DNA of 64,000 bases from CAZYBO01 sp964645205 (GTDB lineage: Bacteria; Pseudomonadota; Alphaproteobacteria; Rickettsiales; SXRF01): contig CAZYBO010000007.1 of the NCBI GenBank assembly GCA_964645205.1, positions 36,679-100,678 of the forward strand. The letters are read 5' to 3'. This document shows, one piece after another, positions 9,772-17,644 of the stretch. Under the pieces are notes generated by a model that saw only the letters and a program-made list of their open reading frames with translations, ran no database searches and was not told the origin of the DNA. Position numbers and translations under genes: made by a program. Each line of letters begins with the position of its first letter. The stretch's first letter is position 1.

Positions 9772-10551
9772 ATGATGCATGCAATTGAAGGAATGCCGTT
9801 CAGCCTAGTGTTATGCGGCGTGATTTGGGCGCTCGCGCTCGGGTTCGCGGTGGGTAATTACGCGTGCAGCCTCGTGCACCGCTTGCCGCGCGGCAAGCTG
9901 ATCCTCGATAAGACGCCTTATTGCGGCACGTGCAACGCGTCGCTGCAGGTGAAAGATTTGTTCCCGGTATTTTCCGCATTACTGCTGCGCCACCGCTGCC
10001 GTTATTGCGGCACGCCGTTTCCTGTATCGCATACATGGACGGAAATTCTCGTCGGGCTTTTGTTCGTGCTCGCGTTTTTCCAGTATAATTTCGGTGAACA
10101 TTACATACTTCTCGTGTCTATCGGCGTGTTCCTGATCACGCTGGCGGCGATCGAAGCGAATGAAGGCATCGTCATGGGCAAGGTGCTGATCTGCGTGATG
10201 ATCACCGCCATGATCCTGCGTACGCTGGTGGACGGCACAATCTACAACGCCTTCAACGGCGCGCTCTATAGCCTGATTCTGGGGGCATTGTTGTGGAGAA
10301 AGACCATACGAAAAGTGGGGCATATCTACGTACTGCCTACGCAGGCGCAACTGCTGGTGGCGGGCGGTCTGTGCGTGGGTGCATCGGGGCTTCCGGCGTT
10401 CTACGCGCTGTTTCTGGCGCTGTTCCTTGCCGACTGGTTGACGCGCAAACTCACCCGCGCGGTGAAGGGATTGCCGATCACCGTGCTGTTTGGTTTTTCG
10501 GTGATGGTTCCGGTGATGTATCCGAAACTGGTAGGGCAGTTTTTGTTCTAA
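9772..10551 (+). CDS. Prepilin peptidase-like membrane protein lacking the catalytic aspartates
   Basis: A 259-residue polytopic membrane protein. The N-terminal part matches the prepilin peptidase N-terminal domain: a membrane span, then SLVHRLPRGK, and the four-cysteine zinc site C51xxC54 ... C76xxC79 around DLFPVFSALLLRHRCRYCG. In active peptidases an Asp follows in the next helix and a second sits in a GxGD-type motif. Here the first position reads AAIEANEG (Glu128) and no GxGD motif is visible, so aspartyl protease activity is unlikely. Two adjacent ATG codons (9772 and 9775) could start it. It follows the EAL-like gene by 31 bases. Confidence 0.65.
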   Translation: MMHAIEGMPFSLVLCGVIWALALGFAVGNYACSLVHRLPRGKLILDKTPYCGTCNASLQVKDLFPVFSALLLRHRCRYCGTPFPVSHTWTEILVGLLFVLAFFQYNFGEHYILLVSIGVFLITLAAIEANEGIVMGKVLICVMITAMILRTLVDGTIYNAFNGALYSLILGALLWRKTIRKVGHIYVLPTQAQLLVAGGLCVGASGLPAFYALFLALFLADWLTRKLTRAVKGLPITVLFGFSVMVPVMYPKLVGQFLF

Positions 10552-10558
10552 TGCCTGA

Positions 10559-10582
10559 GATACCGGCTTGCGCTGGTATGAC
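10559..10582. repeat. Solo half-element of a dispersed palindromic repeat
   Basis: An 8-bp imperfect stem (ATACCGGC / GCTGGTAT, one mismatch, TTGC loop) flanked by GAT on the left and GAC on the right. It aligns with the right arm of the palindromic repeat at 38427-38454 at 19 of 24 positions, with some differences arranged as compensating pairs. It sits between two convergent genes (prepilin-peptidase-like on plus, glmS on minus) and may act as a bidirectional terminator. Confidence 0.5.
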
Positions 10583-10587
10583 GAGGA

Positions 10588-12408
10588 TTACTCCACTGTC
10601 ACCGATTTCGCCAGATTTCTCGGCTGGTCTACGTCCGTGCCTTTGAGTACGGCGGTGTGATAGGCGAGGATTTGCACCGGCAATGCGTAGAGCAGGGGCG
10701 TGATGAACGCATCGGCCGCGGGCAGGGTGATGCTTGCGGTGGTGATGTCGCCCATGGCGTTCACGCCTTTTTCGTCGCTGATGAGGATGATTTTCCCTCC
10801 GCGCGCGGCGGCTTCCTGAAGGTTGGAGGCGGTTTTTTCAAACAGCATGTCCGACGGGGCGAGCACGATAACCGGCACATGCTCGTCGATGAGCGCGATG
10901 GGGCCGTGCTTGAGTTCGCCTGCGGCGTAGGCTTCGGCGTGGATGTAGGAAATTTCCTTCATCTTCAGCGCGCCTTCCATCGCCAGCGCGTAGGACGTGC
11001 CGCGGCCGATATAGAGCATGTCGCGCGCGTTCATAAGGTTGTGGGCAAGCGCGTGCAGGCGGTCGTCGAGCGTGAGTATCTGGTTCATCAGCGCGGGGAC
11101 TTCCAGCAGCGAGGTGCAGAGCGCCCGCTCGCTCACACTGTCGATAGCCTTGCGCGATTTGGCGACGGCGAGCGTGAAACAGGCCAGCGCCGCAAGCTGG
11201 GTGGTGAAGGCCTTGGTGGAAGCCACGCCGATTTCGGGGCCTGCGTAGCTGTAGATCACGTCGCTGGCTTCGCGGGCGATGGTGCTTTCGGGTACATTCA
11301 CCAGCGCAAGCACGGGATGCTGCTTTTTCGCATAACGCAGCACAGCCAGCGTATCAGCGGTTTCACCGGATTGCGAGATGACCAGGGTGATGCCCTGCGG
11401 GTCGAGTATCGGTGAGCGGTAGCGGTATTCCGATGCGATGTCCACGTCGGCGGGAATGCCTGCGATGGATTCGATCCAGTATTTGGCAACCTGCGCGGCG
11501 TAGTAGGACGTGCCGCAGGCGACGAGCTGCACGCGCTTTACGGCGGCGAGGTCGAAGGAAAGCGCGGGGAACGCCATCTCTGGGGTGGACGGGTTACAAT
11601 ACATTTTCAGCGTTTCGCCGACCACGCCGGGCTGCTCGTGAATTTCCTTCTGCATGTAATGGCGGTAATTGCCTTTGCCGGTGGCGGCGGTGCTGTAGCC
11701 GGACTGCACTACGGCGCGCGGCACGACTGTGCCGGTGGCGTCGTGTACGATGGCGCCGTCGGCGGTGAGTTCTACCCAGTCGCCGTCTTCGAGATAGCTG
11801 ATCTGTGAGGTGAGGTGGGCGAGCGCGATGGCGTCGGAACCGAGAAACATCTCGCCCTTGCCGTAGCCGATCGCCAGCGGCGGCCCTTGGCGCGCGCCGA
11901 TGAGCAGGCCGGGATGGTCGGCGAACAGGAAGGCGAGCGCGAACGCACCGTGAAGGCGCGACAGCGTCATCGCCACCGCATCCTGCGGCGACAAGCCCTG
12001 CTCAAGGTAATGTGTAGTGAGGACGGGCACGACTTCCGTGTCCGTCTGGCTGGCGAAATGGTAGCCGCGCCCGAGCAGCTCTTCGCGCAGTTCGCGGAAA
12101 TTTTCGATGATACCGTTATGCACCACGGCTACTTTCGGCGTGGCATGTGGGTGGGCGTTGGTTTCATTGGGCAGGCCGTGCGTCGCCCAGCGCGTGTGGC
12201 CGATGCCGGTGGTGCCGGAAAGCGGGGTGAGCACCAGCTGCTTTTCAAGGTTCACCAGCTTGCCCTGCGCGCGCGTGCGGGCGATGCCGCCGCCGCAGGC
12301 TACTGCGATCCCGGCGGAATCGTAGCCGCGATATTCAAGCTGTTTGAGTCCTTCGAGGATCAGCGGTGCTGCGTCCCGTGAGCCGATAATGCCAATGATG
12401 CCGCACAT
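10588..12408 (-). CDS. glmS: Glutamine-fructose-6-phosphate aminotransferase (isomerizing)
   Basis: Makes glucosamine-6-phosphate from fructose-6-phosphate and glutamine, the entry to UDP-GlcNAc for peptidoglycan and LPS. All parts are visible in 606 residues: the N-terminal nucleophile Cys2 in MCGIIGIIG, GATase motifs GHTRWATHG and HNGIIENF, two SIS sugar-isomerase domains (about 285-420 and 455-595, with SQSGETADTL), and the conserved C-terminus DQPRNLAKSVTVE. Length is normal. It is transcribed alone; no glmS ribozyme was recognised upstream. Confidence 0.97.
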   Translation of the reverse strand: MCGIIGIIGSRDAAPLILEGLKQLEYRGYDSAGIAVACGGGIARTRAQGKLVNLEKQLVLTPLSGTTGIGHTRWATHGLPNETNAHPHATPKVAVVHNGIIENFRELREELLGRGYHFASQTDTEVVPVLTTHYLEQGLSPQDAVAMTLSRLHGAFALAFLFADHPGLLIGARQGPPLAIGYGKGEMFLGSDAIALAHLTSQISYLEDGDWVELTADGAIVHDATGTVVPRAVVQSGYSTAATGKGNYRHYMQKEIHEQPGVVGETLKMYCNPSTPEMAFPALSFDLAAVKRVQLVACGTSYYAAQVAKYWIESIAGIPADVDIASEYRYRSPILDPQGITLVISQSGETADTLAVLRYAKKQHPVLALVNVPESTIAREASDVIYSYAGPEIGVASTKAFTTQLAALACFTLAVAKSRKAIDSVSERALCTSLLEVPALMNQILTLDDRLHALAHNLMNARDMLYIGRGTSYALAMEGALKMKEISYIHAEAYAAGELKHGPIALIDEHVPVIVLAPSDMLFEKTASNLQEAAARGGKIILISDEKGVNAMGDITTASITLPAADAFITPLLYALPVQILAYHTAVLKGTDVDQPRNLAKSVTVE

Positions 12409-12640
12409 AATGTGTATGTCCAGTGAGTGGGTGAAGCAGGAAAATAGTTAGGCAGCCGCCCGGAGGCAACAGGAAGTTGCGATGCCGCGCAATATAAGGT
12501 ATATTCAGGATGACGGTAGGTAAATTTTACCCCAATCGGTGCGACAGGTTCAAGATATGGTTTTGCAGCCTCGCTGGAACCGCAGCGAATGGGGAAAAGG
12601 GGCAGGCAGGTTTTTTGCTTGTAATTGAGGAAATTTACCG

Positions 12641-12663
12641 TTAGTTAACTATTTATTAACTAA
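12641..12663. promoter_or_regulatory. Perfect 8-bp inverted repeat upstream of the GNAT-like gene
   Basis: TTAGTTAA and TTAACTAA, separated by 7 bases, end 14 bases before the start codon at 12678 and directly precede a GGAAAG ribosome-binding site. This position suits an operator or a hairpin that controls translation. The rest of the 269-base glmS-GNAT intergenic region (12409-12640) shows no gene; it is the divergent promoter region for both genes. Confidence 0.4.
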
Positions 12664-12677
12664 TTTGTGGAAAGCCC

Positions 12678-13340
12678 ATGCAGCACCGTCTGAGCGAACA
12701 AACCTTGCGCCAACACCGCCACGATACGGCGGAAGAGCACCTCGCCCACCGCTTTACGCGCATTTCGCGCGTGCCGAAGCCGTTGGTATATGAGGTTACG
12801 CGCGATGCGGGTTATCTCCACCAGTTTTCCCTGCTGCTCAACGGCGCGTCCGTATCGGGCGATGCGGGCAATACGCTGGTCGTGCGCAGCGGCAACCATT
12901 GCATCGGCGGCTGCCGCCTGAATTTCGCCGCGCCCGGCGAGATATTGCCGATGGAAGCGGAAGGTCTGCGTTTACGTACGATGCTGGCCGAATACCCGCT
13001 CGACCTCGAATGTATCGCCGAATTGTCGCATCTGACGGTTCTCCCGGAATTTAAGGAAGGCATCGTGGGGCTGGAACTATTCCGCCACATGCTCAAACAC
13101 GCTGCGGCAAAGCGCGCGCGCTATATGTTCGCGCTCATGCCGGTCGCGCAGGCGCGGGAGTGTCGCAAGGCGTTGTCGCAGTTCGGGCTCAAATGGGATA
13201 TTCGCAACGACATCATCGTTGCCGACCGCGAATCCTATGAAGGCGTGAAGATGGTGTTGAGCGTGCTCGACCTGACACCGCTCGTTCGCAAAAAACCCGC
13301 CGGCTCCCGCGCGGAAGAAGCTGCGCTGGCGGTTAACTAG
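12678..13340 (+). CDS. GNAT-superfamily protein resembling LuxI/FeeM N-acyl synthases
   Basis: A 220-residue protein of unassigned function. Residues 65-170 look like a GNAT fold: a G-G-C-R-L turn (residues 77-81), then AELSHLTVLPEF (114-125), and a following helix LELFRHMLKHAAAKRARYMF. The G-x-x-R-L and E-x-S-R-(x)n-V pattern is that of acyl-homoserine-lactone synthases and FeeM-type N-acyl amino acid synthases; here the Arg of the second motif is His118. It could equally be an ordinary acetyltransferase. No luxR-type regulator is adjacent. A GGAAAG site precedes the ATG. Confidence 0.45.
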   Translation: MQHRLSEQTLRQHRHDTAEEHLAHRFTRISRVPKPLVYEVTRDAGYLHQFSLLLNGASVSGDAGNTLVVRSGNHCIGGCRLNFAAPGEILPMEAEGLRLRTMLAEYPLDLECIAELSHLTVLPEFKEGIVGLELFRHMLKHAAAKRARYMFALMPVAQARECRKALSQFGLKWDIRNDIIVADRESYEGVKMVLSVLDLTPLVRKKPAGSRAEEAALAVN

Positions 13341-13678
13341 CGCGCTGCTGCCTTGGCGGGGCTATCCGATTCTGCTCGTGTAGCAGGCAGATTAAGAAGC
13401 CCTCCCTGCATCAATTCGATTTGTGTATCTGTGGTTCACAACGCTTTTGCCATAACGATCCATTGGTTAAAATATGGTTAAATATTGCTATTGTCATCGC
13501 TAAAATAGCCATATTTACAGATGGATAGCGGTGTTAAACAAACCGTAACCATTTCTCCTTATAATTGAATGATCTCACCCAAGACGGGTGGGTTCTTTGT
13601 CCGGTTTCATTATGTAGATGAACCGCGTGTATCAGGTATGGTTACCCCACGTAGGGGCGTCCATGACGGAATACGGGC
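13341..13678. other. 338-base intergenic region upstream of flagellin
   Basis: No convincing gene is seen. The AT-rich middle (13430-13570) is the likely promoter region for the flagellin gene, but no sigma-54 (GG-N10-GC) or sigma-28 promoter could be matched with confidence. Two small hairpins lie in the leader: CACCC-AAGAC-GGGTG at 13576-13590 and CCCC-ACGTA-GGGG at 13645-13657, the second 21 bases before the start codon, where it could affect translation. Confidence 0.45.
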
Positions 13679-16009
13679 ATGAAGCTTATGACTATTTCCC
13701 CAGCATCGCTGAGCAGCTCAGCGTTCTTTACTCCTGCATTATTTTCCATCCAGCGCACCAACAACGAGCTTTCCACCTCGGCGGCGCGCTTATCCAGCGG
13801 CAACCGCATCACGCAGGCGGGCGACGACGTGTCGGCGCTTTCCATCGCGAGCCGTCTGCAATCGCAAATTTCCGGCCTGCGCCAGGCCAACCAGAATGTC
13901 GCGCAGAGTTCCAGCCTGTTGCAGGTCACTGAGGGCGCGCTATCGCAGATCGGCGATATTCTTGACCGCATGAAAGCCATTGCCACGCAAGCGAACACTT
14001 CGTCGCTGACGACGGCAGACCGCAGCTTCCTTCAGCAGGAATTCGCGCAGTATCTTGAAGAGATCGACCGTATTTCCAGCACGACTTCGTTTAATAATGT
14101 CAACCTGCTCGACGGCACGTTGTCGGGCGAGAACAAGGCGCTGACCATCACTACCAACGCCACCAAAGCTACGGGCACGCTAAGTTTCAGCGCGAACCCC
14201 TCCGCCGGGCAGACGGTGGTAATCAACGGCGTATCGCTGGTCGCCGACACGGATTTTACCGTGGGGCTTACCACCACCGCCACCGTTGCCAACCTCGCGC
14301 AGGCGCTGAACGATTCCACGAATGTTGCGCTATCGAAGGCAAGCTATTCAGCGGGCGGCAGCATCCTGACCATCACGGCTAAATCGGGCGGTTTGCAAGG
14401 CAACCAGTTTGTCATCAATCAGGCAACGTCTACCACCAGTTTCACTACCAGCGGCGGTTCCACCAACGCGGCCAACGTTTATACGCTGGCGGGCGGGTTG
14501 GATAACGGGCTTGCCATCAACAGCGTGAAGGCTTCTGGTACTATCGGCGATGCGCTGGTGAATACGCAAAGCCAAGTCGCAGGCAGCGTGACGCTGACGG
14601 TTTCCGGCGCGGTGAGCAACGGCGAGTTGTTGCGCATCGATAACGGCAACGGGGGCACGGTGGATTTTACCTTCGCCACCACCGCTTCGTTGAGCACCGA
14701 CATCCAGATCGGCTCGACCACCGAGGAAACGTTGCAGAATGCCGTCAACACGCTGACGCAATATAGTGCCACCAGCAATTACGGCGTGCGCCAGCTTGAA
14801 TACCGCGTCAACGGCAACAGCCTTATCATCAGCAACGCTACGCCCGGCAATCCGGCGGATTTAAGCGGCGCGGCGCTCGACGTGTCGGAAACCATGACCA
14901 ACGGTACGTTGTCGGCGGCTACCATTACAGGGGGCGCTACGACCGGTGTGAATGTTAGCGGTGTCAATAATTCCAGCTTCCTTGGCGAGATTCAGGGCTT
15001 CGCGGCTACGTATGCTTCGGCGGATGAGGTCGATCTCACCCTTACGGTGGGCAGCAGTACCTACACCGCTACCGTGGCGGATACGACGCCCGCAGGCAAT
15101 AGCACCGTGCGCTTCAGCTCTACCAGCGGCGGGTATTTCGACGTACAACTCGCGGCAGGCGGGCTTGCGGTCGCCAACCAGACGAATGCGGATACCTACG
15201 CCAGCCGCCTGAACGCGGCGTTTTCCGGCCTGACGTTTTCACAGGCGCGTCCGGTGAGCAGTTTTTCGGCGACCGGCGGATTTATCGGCGCGTCGGCCAA
15301 CCTGCAGCTTGAGGATTTTACCGACGTGCGGATTAACAGTATCGAGGTTACCGCGCCCGCGCTTGTGGGCGGCGATGCCACGATCGACATCACGATCAAC
15401 GATGAAGTGTTCCGCGCCAGCACCGGCATTGGCGGCACGCTCGGCAAGTACGAAACCCTCACATTCACCAGCCTCGAAGATGGAAACCATACGCTGAAGC
15501 TGACCAACGGCATCACCGTGCAGGATTTTTCAGATACGGATGCGGCTGCGGATTTCGAGAGCGATCTGCGCGATGCGTTTGGCTTGAACGCAGAAGGCAC
15601 AGGCGTGGATTTTCAGGTTGGTGTCGATCCCAGCGACGTGGTGACCGTCGTGGTGGGCGGAACTTCTACGAGCAAACTATTCAACGGCGTGACGCCCGAT
15701 GTCGGCTCGCAGGCTAACGCGGCGCTGGCGCAAGACAGCATCGACACCGCCAACGATACGATCAAGCGCCTCGTCGCTACCGTCGGGGCGTTGCAGCAGC
15801 GCCTTACCGCCGCGAACGACAATAACACCACCACGCTTGAAGGCATCATCGCGGCGAAAAGCAATCTCGCGGATACTGATATTGTCAGCGAATCAACGGC
15901 GTTCGCGCAGGCGACGCTCCGCCTGAACGCAGCCGTGGCCGTGATCGCGCAGGCGCAGAACCTGCAGGCGACATTGCTGGGCGCGCTGAATTTCGGCGGG
16001 CGTAATTAA
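13679..16009 (+). CDS. Flagellin with a very large variable domain
   Basis: A 776-residue flagellin. The conserved N-terminal D0/D1 part (residues about 5-150) contains SIQRTNNELSTSAARLSSG, RITQAGDDVSALSIASRLQSQ and LLQVTEGALSQIGDILDRM. The C-terminal D1/D0 part (about 695-776) ends with SNLADTDIVSESTAFAQATL and LLGALNFGGRN. Between them lie some 540 residues of Thr/Ser/Gly/Ala-rich beta structure, much longer than the minimal flagellins of many alphaproteobacteria. ATG codons at 13679 and 13688 are both possible; no strong ribosome-binding site separates them. No other flagellar gene is present in the window, so export and assembly genes must lie elsewhere. Confidence 0.9.
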   Translation: MKLMTISPASLSSSAFFTPALFSIQRTNNELSTSAARLSSGNRITQAGDDVSALSIASRLQSQISGLRQANQNVAQSSSLLQVTEGALSQIGDILDRMKAIATQANTSSLTTADRSFLQQEFAQYLEEIDRISSTTSFNNVNLLDGTLSGENKALTITTNATKATGTLSFSANPSAGQTVVINGVSLVADTDFTVGLTTTATVANLAQALNDSTNVALSKASYSAGGSILTITAKSGGLQGNQFVINQATSTTSFTTSGGSTNAANVYTLAGGLDNGLAINSVKASGTIGDALVNTQSQVAGSVTLTVSGAVSNGELLRIDNGNGGTVDFTFATTASLSTDIQIGSTTEETLQNAVNTLTQYSATSNYGVRQLEYRVNGNSLIISNATPGNPADLSGAALDVSETMTNGTLSAATITGGATTGVNVSGVNNSSFLGEIQGFAATYASADEVDLTLTVGSSTYTATVADTTPAGNSTVRFSSTSGGYFDVQLAAGGLAVANQTNADTYASRLNAAFSGLTFSQARPVSSFSATGGFIGASANLQLEDFTDVRINSIEVTAPALVGGDATIDITINDEVFRASTGIGGTLGKYETLTFTSLEDGNHTLKLTNGITVQDFSDTDAAADFESDLRDAFGLNAEGTGVDFQVGVDPSDVVTVVVGGTSTSKLFNGVTPDVGSQANAALAQDSIDTANDTIKRLVATVGALQQRLTAANDNNTTTLEGIIAAKSNLADTDIVSESTAFAQATLRLNAAVAVIAQAQNLQATLLGALNFGGRN

Positions 16010-16073
16010 TGTGCGGTAGTCGGGATGACATTGGCCTTGCTATTTTTTCCATAACCGCCAATAAATTCTTCCC

Positions 16074-17057
16074 ATGCTCGCCCGCCTGAAACAATCCAAG
16101 ATTTTTAGCCTGTCCGTTAAGCTGGGTCTGAGCGCGCTGGCGCTCACGGTGGCGTTCTGGGATGTGAATTTCGTGGAGATGATGGGGGTTCTGGAGAATC
16201 AGGATCATACCACGCTGCTGGCTGCCGCCGCGCTGGTGGTCGCGCAGATCATCATGGGCGCGTTGCGCTGGCAGCGGGTGATGACGGCGCTGGCCGCCAA
16301 AGGCGAGCATGTGATCTCGATGCTGCAATCGTTCAGGCTATTTTATATCAGCGTGTTTTTCAGCGCATGCCTTGTGGGTACCATGGGTAGCGACGTGGTG
16401 CGCGCGTGGCTGGCGAAGGCGCTGCATGTGCCGCTGCCGCTGGCGATAAACTCGGTGATCGTGGATCGTATTATCGCGCTGGTGGCGCTGGGGGTGCTGG
16501 TGCTGGTGACGCTCCCGATGGTGGGGACTGCAGTCGGGATCAGCGCGACCTATGTGTTGCCGCTGGCGTTGCTGGCGATACTCGGCGGATTTTGGTTCAT
16601 CGGGCAGGCGGCGCGCCTGCTTGCCCCCTACCGCCACGTGCGGATCGTGCACTGGCTGCTGCATTTCATCGGCTGCCTGCAGCTTCTGCTGGTACATCAT
16701 AAAACTACGCTGGTGGCGATTTTCTATTCGGCGGTGGCGCATTTCTGCTACTGCCTGTACGCCTACGTGCTGGCACAGGGGCTTGGGATCGACGTTACCC
16801 TATTGCAATGCGTGATCCTGCTGCCGCTGGTTCTGCTGGCGGTTACGCTGCCGATTTCCATTGGCGGGTGGGGTGTGCGCGAGGTCGGGTTGGTCGGCAT
16901 GTTCGGGCTGATCGGCGTGCCCAAGGCGGCAGCGCTTACGCTCTCGATCGAAATGGGGCTGATCGGTGTGGTTGCGAGCTTGCCGGGAGCGCTGTTATGG
17001 CTTGCGCACCGCAGGCATGTGCCGCCGGAAGCTAAGCTGAAGCAGCCTTCAGCCTGA
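16074..17057 (+). CDS. Flippase-like / lysylphosphatidylglycerol synthase TM-region protein
   Basis: A 327-residue membrane protein with about eight hydrophobic spans and the family features LRWQRVMTAL near the start and LPLVLLAVTLPISIGGWGVREVGLVGMF near residue 245-270. This family (often UPF0104, also found as the membrane part of MprF) is thought to flip or transfer lipids; the substrate is unknown. Its 3' end overlaps the convergent DUF6580-like gene by 26 bases. Confidence 0.82.
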   Translation: MLARLKQSKIFSLSVKLGLSALALTVAFWDVNFVEMMGVLENQDHTTLLAAAALVVAQIIMGALRWQRVMTALAAKGEHVISMLQSFRLFYISVFFSACLVGTMGSDVVRAWLAKALHVPLPLAINSVIVDRIIALVALGVLVLVTLPMVGTAVGISATYVLPLALLAILGGFWFIGQAARLLAPYRHVRIVHWLLHFIGCLQLLLVHHKTTLVAIFYSAVAHFCYCLYAYVLAQGLGIDVTLLQCVILLPLVLLAVTLPISIGGWGVREVGLVGMFGLIGVPKAAALTLSIEMGLIGVVASLPGALLWLAHRRHVPPEAKLKQPSA

Positions 17058-17550
17058 CGCATTTACGCTCGGCGAGCGCGAATCCGCCGAAGATAAGCGC
17101 CGTGTAGAACAGGTCGCCCAGTACGGAATTGCCGAGGAAGGGCAGGGCGGCCACATAGCCCTGCATCACGCCCTCAAGCGTTTGCGGGTAGAGGTCGTAA
17201 TGCGACCACAGCGCGAAATTCGTAATCAGGAAAAATACCACGGAGCTGAGCAACGACGCGCCTAGGGTACTGGCCGGACGCACGCGCCCTTGTAAACCGA
17301 ACCCGATACAGACGATAACAGCGAAGGCGAGGTAGGTAATCCACATTTGCGCGTAAAAGCCGATGATAAGGTCGGACAGCAGCATGGCGACAAGCGGGAT
17401 GGCGAACGCCAGCTTGCGGTTGGTGAAATGCGCGCCTGCGAACAGCGCGATCGCCGTGATCGGCGCGACGTTGGACGGGTGCGGCAACAACCGCGACGCG
17501 GCGGCGGCTAAGATGATGAGTGCAAGCGTTATCAGGCGTTCCTTGGACAT
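17032..17550 (-). CDS. DUF6580-like integral membrane protein
   Basis: A 172-residue hydrophobic protein with about five spans. The segment RLLPHPSNVAPITAIALFAGAH matches the start of the DUF6580 family, which has no established function. I start it at the ATG at 17550 rather than an in-frame TTG 27 bases upstream, since the ATG-started N-terminus leads directly into the first membrane helix. Neighbouring genes give no functional hint. Confidence 0.7.
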   Translation of the reverse strand: MSKERLITLALIILAAAASRLLPHPSNVAPITAIALFAGAHFTNRKLAFAIPLVAMLLSDLIIGFYAQMWITYLAFAVIVCIGFGLQGRVRPASTLGASLLSSVVFFLITNFALWSHYDLYPQTLEGVMQGYVAALPFLGNSVLGDLFYTALIFGGFALAERKCVRLKAASA

Positions 17551-17644
17551 GAATTTCAATCCCGTTAAGTTTATCAAGACTGCTTAACATGGCTTTACGC
17601 CCGATACAAGTTGCCTGAGTGTCAATATCGGGTAAAAAAGGGGC

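Noticed and set aside
12500..12516. Remnant of the TGTCATCCTGA repeat (TTCAGGATGAC)
   Set aside because: Only about 10 bases match one arm and no partner arm is seen.
10588..12677. glmS ribozyme or GlmY/GlmZ-type control region
   Set aside because: The region upstream of glmS shows no ribozyme core, which is expected only in Gram-positive relatives.
13425..13450. Sigma-54 promoter for the flagellin gene
   Set aside because: The GG and GC doublets around TGGTTCACAACGCTTTTGCC have spacings of 8 or 14, not 10.
16019..16031. Remnant repeat arm after the flagellin gene (GGGATGACA)
   Set aside because: Nine matching bases without a hairpin are within chance.
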